Notes under the pieces: generated by a model
The model's database searches: none
Told to the model about the DNA's origin: nothing
The model's input: the letters and a program-made list of their open reading frames with translations, nothing else
Position numbers and translations under genes: made by a program
Assembly (NCBI GenBank): GCA_009699765.1
Contig: WLNN01000076.1
Coordinates: 1-6,453 of the forward strand
DNA length: 6,453 bases
Direction of reading: 5' to 3'
DNA from: Actinomycetota bacterium
GTDB lineage: Bacteria > Actinomycetota > Actinomycetes > Nanopelagicales > Nanopelagicaceae
In this document: piece by piece, positions 1 to 5,085 of the stretch
Position numbering within the stretch: position 1 is the first letter of the stretch
How the letters are laid out: every line of letters begins with the position of its first letter

Positions 1-638
1 CGAGCTTCGTGTGTCTTTCCTGCGTTTGCATGGAAGATGTTTGTGAAGTGTGCACCAAGTGACCACCAAATTGCTGAGAAGTGAATTGCCTTCTTGCCCT
101 TTGACTGAAGTGTCTTGAATGCAGCTTCTAGATCAGTACGTGTCTTGATCTTTGAAACATCGATACCAGCTGCATCGATTACCTTCTTGTTGTAAAGGAG
201 ACCGAAAGCTTCAGCTGTTGATGGAACACCAACGACCTTACCCTTGATTGTTGCAGCGTCAAGAAGTGAAGGAGAAACAAGCTTTACAAGCTTTGTACCC
301 TTCCAGTCCATAACCTTGTCAGCCATGTCAGGAATCTCTTGGAGTGTGTACATGATTGTTGGGGCGTTCTTCGCTGCGTACATAGGTGTCACGTTCTGAA
401 GGAATGTGAGCTTCTTGTCGCCAGTTAATGACTTAAGTGTGTAGCACTTTTGGCTAGCGTTGTACTTCTTAACTGCTGCAAGGAACTGATCTTTGATTTC
501 ATCCTTGATTGTTCCGAGCATTGTTACTTCTGTCTTCTTTGAACATGTAGCTGCAGTCGCTGATGGAGCAACTGAAAGTACTGTCACAGAGAGAGCTGAA
601 GCTAGTGCGAGAGCACCAAACTTTGTAACTTTCTTCAT
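1..638 (-). CDS. ABC transporter sugar-binding protein, N-terminal part (cut by window edge)
   Basis: This gene is open at the left edge; 212 codons are visible from the ATG at 638. The product looks like the extracellular solute-binding protein of a carbohydrate ABC importer (family 1 type). Residues 1-29 form a signal peptide: basic MKKVTK, a hydrophobic core, then an Ala-Thr-Ala site before Ala30. The mature part has the family pattern: a first strand (VTMLGT, 38-43), a helix (DEIKDQFLAAVKKYN), a strand near 'APTIMYTL' (92-99), and the hallmark 'VVGVPSTAEAFGLLYNKKVIDAAGID' region (135-160), quoted here only as a span, with the GVP, the LLYN and the AAGI elements. Cys32 follows Thr31, so it is not a normal lipobox; Cys32 and Cys65 could form a disulfide. 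The start is backed by AAAGGA 10 bases upstream. It lies 102 bases behind the GH32 gene on the same strand, which suggests a sugar substrate, perhaps a fructoside. Permease genes would be expected further left. The exact ligand cannot be read from the sequence. Confidence 0.92.
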   Translation of the reverse strand, partial: MKKVTKFGALALASALSVTVLSVAPSATAATCSKKTEVTMLGTIKDEIKDQFLAAVKKYNASQKCYTLKSLTGDKKLTFLQNVTPMYAAKNAPTIMYTLQEIPDMADKVMDWKGTKLVKLVSPSLLDAATIKGKVVGVPSTAEAFGLLYNKKVIDAAGIDVSKIKTRTDLEAAFKTLQSKGKKAIHFSAIWWSLGAHFTNIFHANAGKTHEA

Positions 639-649
639 ATGAAGTATTT

Positions 650-698
650 CCTTTCACGGGTTAGCCAGCCCCTAGGAGTGCTGGCTGTTGGTAAAAGG
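650..698 (-). promoter_or_regulatory. Leader stem-loop that pairs with the Shine-Dalgarno of the binding-protein gene
   Basis: In the minus-strand RNA an inner stem AGCCAGC (686-680) pairs perfectly with GCUGGCU (669-663) around a 10-base loop, ACUCCUAGGG. Beyond an internal loop (CAAC on one side, AACCC on the other) an outer helix forms between CCUUUUAC (698-691) and GUGAAAGG (657-650): eight pairs, one of them U-G. The outer helix covers the AAAGG of the Shine-Dalgarno, which lies 10 bases from the ATG at 638. The complementarity is directly visible. That it controls translation, or instead protects or processes the mRNA of a highly expressed binding protein, is inference. No U-tract follows the inner hairpin, so an intrinsic terminator is unlikely. 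Confidence 0.5.
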
Positions 699-708
699 TA
701 GGGCTAGG

Positions 709-737
709 GATATAGGCGTGGGAAGGCAGGCGCAATA
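709..737 (-). promoter_or_regulatory. Possible promoter for the binding-protein gene
   Basis: TATATC (714-709) is a plausible -10 element and TATTGC (737-732), 17 bases upstream, a poor -35. The predicted start of transcription, near 702, would fall just before the 5' arm of the leader stem-loop at 698, which is why I list it. The match to consensus is weak and the -35 overlaps the small inverted repeat at the GH32 stop codon. Confidence 0.25.
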
Positions 738-740
738 ACT

Positions 741-2054
741 CTATTGCAACCTTTTTGCAGTTTTTTGCAGAACCACGCTTGATGCCGGGAGGGTGTGCAG
801 GCTGGTCATTGAGAGACCGACCTCGGGGACGAAAATTTCGGCGCTTCCGTGATCAAGCAGAATCCGAAGTGTGAAATTTTCCAAATCTATTTTTGGTGAA
901 ATTTGAGGTGTGTCATTTATATCTGAAAGCCATGCATCGCTTCGGTTTATAGAAATTTTCTTTCTGCTTGCGTCGTAATTGATTACAACTTCCTTATTTT
1001 CACTCGAAATTGTAAATATTGAATCTTCATTTGCATTTATCTCAAACGAATAATCGTGTTCTGTTTTTAACTCTGAGATTGGATTGGAGGATAGAAATAT
1101 TTCCCCGTCTGCCTCAACAATTGCTAACTCTCTTGGAGTTGTCATTTGCCCGCGCCAAATTGGTGATGGGAAATTTACTGCATACTCCCAATTACTCATC
1201 CAGCCGATAAAAATTCTGCGACCTTCTGGCGCATCATTAAATGTCACACCAGCATAGTTATCGCGCCCGTAATCAATCCACTTGGTTGATTTTTGTTCTG
1301 TTGTAAAAGTTGTTCCGTCCCAGTTGCCAATAAAATATTGCGTTCCTGAACCGTTTGTAATTCCACCAGGATTAAGGGAGACCAGTAAGACCCAAACTTT
1401 TTCACCAGTTGGTGCGGGTAATGAAAATAGATCTGGACATTCCCAACACCCACCAGTTGCACCGAGTGGGCCAAAATCAGAGAGATGGCTCCAGCTCTTT
1501 AAATCGGGAGATGTAAAGAAAGAGATTTTGAACTCAAGAGGTTTTGCAACAGTCATAAGCCAGGTATTTGTTGACGCATCCCAGGAAACTTTCGGATCCC
1601 GGAAATCTTTCATCCCTAAATCGAGGACTGGGTTGTTAGCGTATTTCACCCATGTTAAGCCATCATCCAAACTATAAGCAATGTGCTGTGATTGATTGCT
1701 TTGATCATTTTGGTGCAGTGTATAAATCGCAACCATTGGTGGGTTCTCTAATGAGCCAAATCCACTGCTATTGGTGTGGTCGATAACAACGCTTCCACTA
1801 AAAATTCCTGCTGTCTCTGTACATGCAATAGCAACTGGTAGATGCTCCCAGTTAATTAGGTCTGTGCTCACTGCATGACCCCAAGACATGTTGCCCCAGA
1901 GAATCCCGTCCGGGTTATGTTGAAAGAAGAGGTGATATTTACCTTTATGAAAGACGAGACCGTTTGGATCGTTCATCCAATTCAGCTCAGGCGTGAAATG
2001 AAAAGTCGGACGAAGACTCTCAGTGAACACACTCTCGGTCTGGTGCAATTGCAT
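741..2054 (-). CDS. Cytoplasmic GH32 beta-fructosidase (levanase/inulinase/invertase type)
   Basis: This 437-residue glycoside hydrolase family 32 enzyme removes terminal beta-fructosyl units from sucrose, inulin- or levan-type oligosaccharides. All three catalytic motifs are present: WMNDPNG with the nucleophile Asp29, FRDPK with Asp153 stabilising the transition state, and WECPD with the acid/base Glu205. FSGS (85-88), SQHIAYS (122-128) and IGWMSNW also fit the five-bladed propeller of exo-acting members. The C-terminal beta-sandwich (from about residue 331) is short; related enzymes are usually about 40-90 residues longer overall. No signal peptide is present, and the start is secure: an in-frame TAG lies 12 codons upstream with no ATG, GTG or TTG between. 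AAGG stands 8 bases before the ATG. It is divergent from dedA and upstream of a sugar-binding protein gene, so it probably acts on imported sugar. Lysine is mostly AAA, unlike its neighbour. The family is certain; the preferred substrate is not. Confidence 0.96.
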   Translation of the reverse strand: MQLHQTESVFTESLRPTFHFTPELNWMNDPNGLVFHKGKYHLFFQHNPDGILWGNMSWGHAVSTDLINWEHLPVAIACTETAGIFSGSVVIDHTNSSGFGSLENPPMVAIYTLHQNDQSNQSQHIAYSLDDGLTWVKYANNPVLDLGMKDFRDPKVSWDASTNTWLMTVAKPLEFKISFFTSPDLKSWSHLSDFGPLGATGGCWECPDLFSLPAPTGEKVWVLLVSLNPGGITNGSGTQYFIGNWDGTTFTTEQKSTKWIDYGRDNYAGVTFNDAPEGRRIFIGWMSNWEYAVNFPSPIWRGQMTTPRELAIVEADGEIFLSSNPISELKTEHDYSFEINANEDSIFTISSENKEVVINYDASRKKISINRSDAWLSDINDTPQISPKIDLENFTLRILLDHGSAEIFVPEVGLSMTSLHTLPASSVVLQKTAKRLQ

Positions 2055-2077
2055 GGCGCGTACCTTATCCTCTGAAT
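2055..2077. promoter_or_regulatory. Divergent start region of GH32 and dedA with overlapping -10-like elements
   Basis: Only 23 bases separate the two start codons. On the plus strand TATCCT (2066-2071) lies 6 bases before the dedA ATG; on the minus strand TAAGGT (2067-2062) lies 7 bases before the GH32 ATG. Both match the TANNNT pattern of actinobacterial -10 elements at the distance expected for leaderless transcripts. dedA has no recognisable Shine-Dalgarno, which supports a leaderless start there. For GH32 the same bases also read as a Shine-Dalgarno (AGGATAAGG), so its mode of initiation is open. No clear -35 is seen on either side. Confidence 0.4.
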
Positions 2078-2728
2078 ATGAGTTTTGCTACCAACCTCTT
2101 TGATGCGCATTCAATCGTGGGCGATTTAGGATTAATTGGAGTCCTAGCAATTATTTTTGCTGAGACTGGATTGCTCGTTGGATTAGCTTTTCCGGGTGAT
2201 TCACTCCTCTTTATTGCAGGAATCGCCGCTTCGAATGCTGGTGCAGAAATTTTGGGCGGTGCTTCACTTGATCCGGTTTCGATATTTATTGGTGCACCTC
2301 TTATTGCAATTATTGGTTCGCAATTTGGACACTTTATTGGTGGAAAGTTTGGGCGAAAGTTATTTGATCGTCCTAATGGCCGTTTTTTTACACAAGCCCG
2401 AGTTGCTCAAACAGAGCGTTGGCTTTCCAAATACGGTGTGGGAAAAGCCTTGATTTTGGCTCGCTTTATACCTTTTGTGCGAACGCTAATTAATCCGATG
2501 GTAGGAATCATTGCCTATCCAGCACGTAAATTCTTTCTCTGGAACGCTATTGGCGCAGTGCTTTGGACACAATTAATTTTGGGTGCGGGCTATATTTTGG
2601 GTGAGCGAATCAGTGGATCGATTGATAAATACTTACTGCCTATCATCGCCTTGATTGTGCTGGTCAGTGTTTTACCGGTTGCCCTTGAAGTGCTTAAAGA
2701 GTGGCGTTCTAAGAAAGATTTAAGCTAA
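2078..2728 (+). CDS. DedA/VTT-family membrane protein
   Basis: This 216-residue integral membrane protein belongs to the DedA (SNARE-associated/VTT domain) family, whose studied members help move undecaprenyl phosphate or phospholipids across the membrane and support proton-motive force and envelope integrity. Visible signatures are Glu29 followed by FPGD (38-41) in the first re-entrant region, a glycine-rich G-x3-G-x3-GxxxGR stretch (80-93), RFIPFVRT (129-136) with the conserved Arg129, Pro132 and Arg135, Gly143, and an aromatic/Gly segment (W163 to GYILGE 171-176). The last hydrophobic helix is at about 186-206, followed by a basic tail (KEWRSKKDLS). Length is typical. The start ATG has no Shine-Dalgarno and the next in-frame Met is residue 141, so a leaderless transcript is likely. 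It converges on pyrE with 2 bases between stops. The transported lipid cannot be assigned. Confidence 0.93.
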   Translation: MSFATNLFDAHSIVGDLGLIGVLAIIFAETGLLVGLAFPGDSLLFIAGIAASNAGAEILGGASLDPVSIFIGAPLIAIIGSQFGHFIGGKFGRKLFDRPNGRFFTQARVAQTERWLSKYGVGKALILARFIPFVRTLINPMVGIIAYPARKFFLWNAIGAVLWTQLILGAGYILGERISGSIDKYLLPIIALIVLVSVLPVALEVLKEWRSKKDLS

Positions 2729-2732
2729 ATCT
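2716..2732. terminator. Small bidirectional hairpin over the dedA and pyrE stop codons
   Basis: AGATTTA (2716-2722) and TAAATCT (2726-2732) form a perfect 7-bp stem with a 3-base loop AGC. It contains the dedA stop TAA (2726-2728) and two bases of the pyrE stop TAG (2733-2731). Downstream on the plus strand is ACTTTTC and on the minus strand TTCTTAG, both short T-rich runs. The stem is AT-rich and weak, so it may terminate poorly; with convergent genes only 2 bases apart it is the only terminator-like structure I see here. Confidence 0.4.
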
Positions 2733-3270
2733 ACTTTTCAAGACCTAGATCTTTGAGTGAATAAGCAGCGTAATACTTATATCCGGCAGCTTCTATAGCC
2801 TCTTTTGCGCCTCGCTCAACGATAACTGCCACGCCTACAACGATTGCACCAGCCTCTTTTAGTGCTTCTACTGCGGTAAGAACTGAACCACCAGTTGTTG
2901 ATGTGTCTTCGATTGCCAAAACTCGCTTGCCTGCAACATCGGGACCTTCAATGCGGCGCTGCAGTCCGTGCGCCTTTCCTTCTTTACGTACAACGAAAGA
3001 ATTTAATTTGCGCCCCTTTCGTGCAGCAATGTGCATCATCGCGGTTGCTACAGGATCGGCGCCAAGAGTGAGACCACCGACTGCCTCGTAATCAAGTTTC
3101 TTTGTAAGTTTAAGCATTACTTTTCCAACTAGTGGGGCCGCTACATGATCTAGTGTGATGCGACGAAGATCGACGTAATAGTCAGCTTCTTTTCCTGAGG
3201 AGAGTGTCACTTTGCCATGAACAACAGCCTTCTTGATGATCTGCTTCTTTAGGGATTCATATGCGCTCAT
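2731..3270 (-). CDS. pyrE: Orotate phosphoribosyltransferase
   Basis: PyrE (179 residues) joins orotate with PRPP to give orotidine 5'-monophosphate and pyrophosphate, the fifth step of UMP synthesis in the cytoplasm. The PRPP-binding motif is clear: VLAIEDTSTTGGS (117-129) with the acidic pair Glu121-Asp122. The catalytic loop RKEGKAHGLQRRIEG (95-109) has the expected Arg95, Lys96, Lys99 and His101. The N-terminal SSGKEADYYVDLR (24-36) matches the substrate-binding strand of the family, and GGLTLGADPVA (65-75) is the usual Gly-rich loop. Length is normal for the short bacterial form. AAGG lies 8 bases before the ATG. It follows hspR after 9 bases with no terminator, so it is probably transcribed with the chaperone operon. 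I see no attenuator of the kind known for other pyr genes. Confidence 0.96.
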   Translation of the reverse strand: MSAYESLKKQIIKKAVVHGKVTLSSGKEADYYVDLRRITLDHVAAPLVGKVMLKLTKKLDYEAVGGLTLGADPVATAMMHIAARKGRKLNSFVVRKEGKAHGLQRRIEGPDVAGKRVLAIEDTSTTGGSVLTAVEALKEAGAIVVGVAVIVERGAKEAIEAAGYKYYAAYSLKDLGLEK

Positions 3271-3279
3271 GCTCTGACC

Positions 3280-3672
3280 TTATCTCTTCTCTTCGTTGTA
3301 GACGATTACTTCTGGTTTTCTATTTTTAGGTAAAGATTTTGGTGGGTTTTCATTCAAAAGTGCATCAACCTCAATGCGTAATTGGGCGACCTCAATCGCC
3401 ATATTGGCCATAGCTGTCTCTAATTGGATAATCCGTTTTACGCCGGCATGGTTGATGCCTTCACCGACAAGTCGCTGCACCATACGAAGTGATGCAATAT
3501 CTCGTAAAGAGTAACGGCGATTGCGTCCCTCTGTTCGGTTTGGTGAAACTATACCTAGCCGATCGTATTGGCGAAGAGTTTGTGGATGTAGCCCTGACAG
3601 TTCGGCAGCCACTGAGATGACATATAAACCTGCATCGTCATCCATTTCTTGTGGTTCGCGTTTTTCGCTCAT
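3280..3672 (-). CDS. hspR: HspR heat-shock repressor, MerR family
   Basis: HspR (130 residues) represses the dnaK operon and often clpB by binding HAIR inverted repeats; in Streptomyces DnaK serves as its co-repressor, so chaperone availability sets the operon's activity. The sequence shows a MerR-type winged helix-turn-helix: YVISVAAELSGLHPQTLRQY (17-36), then the wing with RLGIVSP (38-44) and RNRRYS (50-55). A C-terminal helix (about 76-110) with heptad-like hydrophobics should make the dimer coiled coil. No metal- or drug-sensing cysteines are present; the protein has none at all. The tail with EVIVYNEEKR matches the hydrophobic end seen in other HspR proteins. Its ATG overlaps the dnaJ stop as ATGA, so translation is probably coupled; AAAGG lies 7 bases upstream. 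No full HAIR site is visible in the window; it is expected before dnaK, beyond the right edge. Confidence 0.95.
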   Translation of the reverse strand: MSEKREPQEMDDDAGLYVISVAAELSGLHPQTLRQYDRLGIVSPNRTEGRNRRYSLRDIASLRMVQRLVGEGINHAGVKRIIQLETAMANMAIEVAQLRIEVDALLNENPPKSLPKNRKPEVIVYNEEKR

Positions 3673-4589
3673 ACTTTTGCCTTTGTTATAAACTCTGCAC
3701 GTACATCGTGATCATTTGTAAGTTCATCAAACTTTTTTAGCGCTGCTAGCGCTTCGCCCTCAACTCGACGTGGGATTTGCACTTCGATACTGACAAGCAA
3801 ATCTCCGACGGTGTGACCTTTTGTGATTCCCCGTCCTTTGACGCGAAGTACGCGTCCTGTAGGGGTTCCAGCGGCTAATCGCACAGTCACATCATCACCT
3901 GACAAGGTTGGTACTTTTATATCTGCACCCAGCGTGGCTTCAGCAAAAGATACTGGCAGAGTTAGCAATAAATTTTCGCCTTTGCGCGAAAAGATTGGGT
4001 GCGGACTTACGGTTAGTAAAATAAAGAGATCCCCAGGTCCAGCTTCTCCTGGCGCACCCTTGCCTTTAACACGAATCTTGGCTCCGTCATTTACTCCAGC
4101 TGGTACTCGCGCAGTTATATTTTGGGCTGCTTTTCCATCTGTTGAAAGTTTTAGATCAAGAGTTGTTCCAAAAATAGATTCTTTAAAAGTGATTGTGGAT
4201 TCTGTTTGTAAATCTTGACCTTTACGTGGGCCGCGTCGCATTCCGGCGCCACCAAAGAGGTTTGCAAAAATATCTTGTGGGTTTCCACCACCGAACATAT
4301 CTGCGAAATCTCCGCCACCCATGCCGCCGGTAGGTGCGCGGAAACCACCGCGTTCAAAGAGTGAACGTGCTTCATCGTATTCGGCGCGCTTCTTTGGATC
4401 AGAGAGAATGTCATAAGCTTCAGAGACTGCCTTGAATTTTTCTTCTAGCGCGGCATCGCCTTCGGTTTTATCTGGGTGCAAATCACGTGCTAGAGATCTG
4501 TACTTCTTCTTAATTTCTTCAGGGGTTGATTTTTTATCAATTCCCAAGATTTTGTAGAAGTCTTTCTCGTAGAGATCTTTCGCTGCCAT
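3669..4589 (-). CDS. dnaJ: DnaJ-type co-chaperone without a zinc finger
   Basis: This 306-residue J-protein delivers unfolded clients to DnaK and stimulates its ATPase. The J-domain spans about residues 10-75, with the essential HPD at 38-40 and the KFKAVSEAYDILSDPKKRAEYD helix region at about 51-72. A Gly/Phe-rich linker follows (about 79-118). Then come the two C-terminal client-binding domains: KGQDLQTE opens the first, and LTLPVSFAEATLG belongs to the second. The CxxCxGxG zinc-finger repeats normally inserted in the first domain are absent: sequence runs from LDLKLSTDGK straight to ITARVPAGV, and the protein contains no cysteine. Related actinobacterial DnaJ1 proteins carry this module and are about 90 residues longer. 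So it resembles class II (CbpA-like) J-proteins in layout while holding the dnaJ place in the operon. It starts 4 bases after grpE, with only a weak Shine-Dalgarno, and overlaps hspR by 4 bases. Confidence 0.95.
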   Translation of the reverse strand: MAAKDLYEKDFYKILGIDKKSTPEEIKKKYRSLARDLHPDKTEGDAALEEKFKAVSEAYDILSDPKKRAEYDEARSLFERGGFRAPTGGMGGGDFADMFGGGNPQDIFANLFGGAGMRRGPRKGQDLQTESTITFKESIFGTTLDLKLSTDGKAAQNITARVPAGVNDGAKIRVKGKGAPGEAGPGDLFILLTVSPHPIFSRKGENLLLTLPVSFAEATLGADIKVPTLSGDDVTVRLAAGTPTGRVLRVKGRGITKGHTVGDLLVSIEVQIPRRVEGEALAALKKFDELTNDHDVRAEFITKAKV

Positions 4590-4593
4590 CTGA

Positions 4594-5085
4594 TTACTCT
4601 GCTGGATCCGTTACAGCTACACGCGCTGGACGTAAGATGCGTTCTCTATATTTAAATCCGGGTTGCAATATTTTTGAAGCTGTAGGCACTGCGACATCGG
4701 CGGATGTATCGTGCATAAGGGCTTCATGAATCTGTGGATCAAATGGTTCGCCTTCGGTGCCGTAACGCTCTAATCCAAAACGATTCGTTAGAGATGTCAG
4801 TTGGTCAGCGACTGCCTTAAATCCACCTGTGAGTTCGCCGTGTTGCGACGCTCGGTCGATATCGTCTAAAGTGGCTAAAAGCTCAGATAACACCGATGCG
4901 ACAGCCACTTCAGAGGCCACTGCTCGATCGCGTTCAACTCGCTTTCGGTAATTGGCGTACTCGGCCTGTAGGCGCTGAAGGTCACCAGTAAGTGCTGCTA
5001 CCGGATCAATTTCTTGAACCGGCGCAGCCTCTACTACAACATCTTCAAGAACGTCTTCAACAACAGGAGTTGTTTCTTCGCTCAT
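4594..5085 (-). CDS. grpE: GrpE nucleotide exchange factor
   Basis: GrpE (163 residues) is the dimeric factor that releases ADP from DnaK and so resets the chaperone cycle. The N-terminal 30 residues are acidic and probably disordered ([20 protein letters not shown]). A long helix follows with the family signature DLQRLQAEYANYRKRVERD (35-53), the dimerising coiled coil. The C-terminal beta domain that contacts DnaK has GEPFDPQIHEA (112-122) and ILQPGFKYRERILRPARVAV (139-158). Length is on the short side of normal for actinobacteria. The start ATG shares its A with the dnaK stop (TAATG), and GGA lies about 9 bases before it, so translation is probably coupled to dnaK. dnaJ follows after 4 bases. 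Nothing in it is unusual. Confidence 0.97.
   Translation of the reverse strand: MSEETTPVVEDVLEDVVVEAAPVQEIDPVAALTGDLQRLQAEYANYRKRVERDRAVASEVAVASVLSELLATLDDIDRASQHGELTGGFKAVADQLTSLTNRFGLERYGTEGEPFDPQIHEALMHDTSADVAVPTASKILQPGFKYRERILRPARVAVTDPAE

Larger units (their letters stand above)
639..740 (-). other. Intergenic gap between GH32 and the binding-protein gene
   Basis: This 102-base gap holds the untranslated region in front of the binding-protein gene. Reading on the minus strand it contains a weak -10-like TATATC (714-709), a long imperfect inverted repeat (698-650) and the Shine-Dalgarno AAAGGA (654-649). I see no small reading frame and no T-run that would make an intrinsic terminator, so read-through from GH32 remains possible. 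Confidence 0.7.

Noticed and set aside
633..644. Perfect 12-base palindrome CTTCATATGAAG over the binding-protein start codon as an operator
   Set aside because: Half of it is fixed by the Met-Lys start and no second copy exists in the window; it may be chance, and as RNA it gives only a 4-bp stem.
732..747. Hairpin GCAATA-loop-TATTGC across the GH32 stop codon as a terminator
   Set aside because: The stem is only 6 bp and AT-rich and no T-run follows on the minus strand, so it does not qualify as an intrinsic terminator.
752..770. Tandem repeat of TTTTTGCAG near the GH32 3' end as a slippage site or phase-variable tract
   Set aside because: Only two copies with A-runs of 5-6 in coding sense, in frame, and simply encoding Gln-Lys-rich residues at the protein end; no alternative product is evident.
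1532..1538. ACTCAAG, one half of a HAIR-like HspR operator
   Set aside because: A single half-site inside GH32 coding sequence, without the CTTGAGT partner at the proper spacing; expected by chance.
1282..1677. Plus-strand open frame of 131 codons antisense to GH32
   Set aside because: It lies wholly within the GH32 gene, whose protein has full catalytic motifs; the antisense product resembles no family I recognise and has no convincing ribosome-binding site.
3823..4218. Plus-strand open frame of 131 codons antisense to dnaJ
   Set aside because: It is a shadow of dnaJ coding sequence with low-complexity Ser/Pro/Arg content and no family features.
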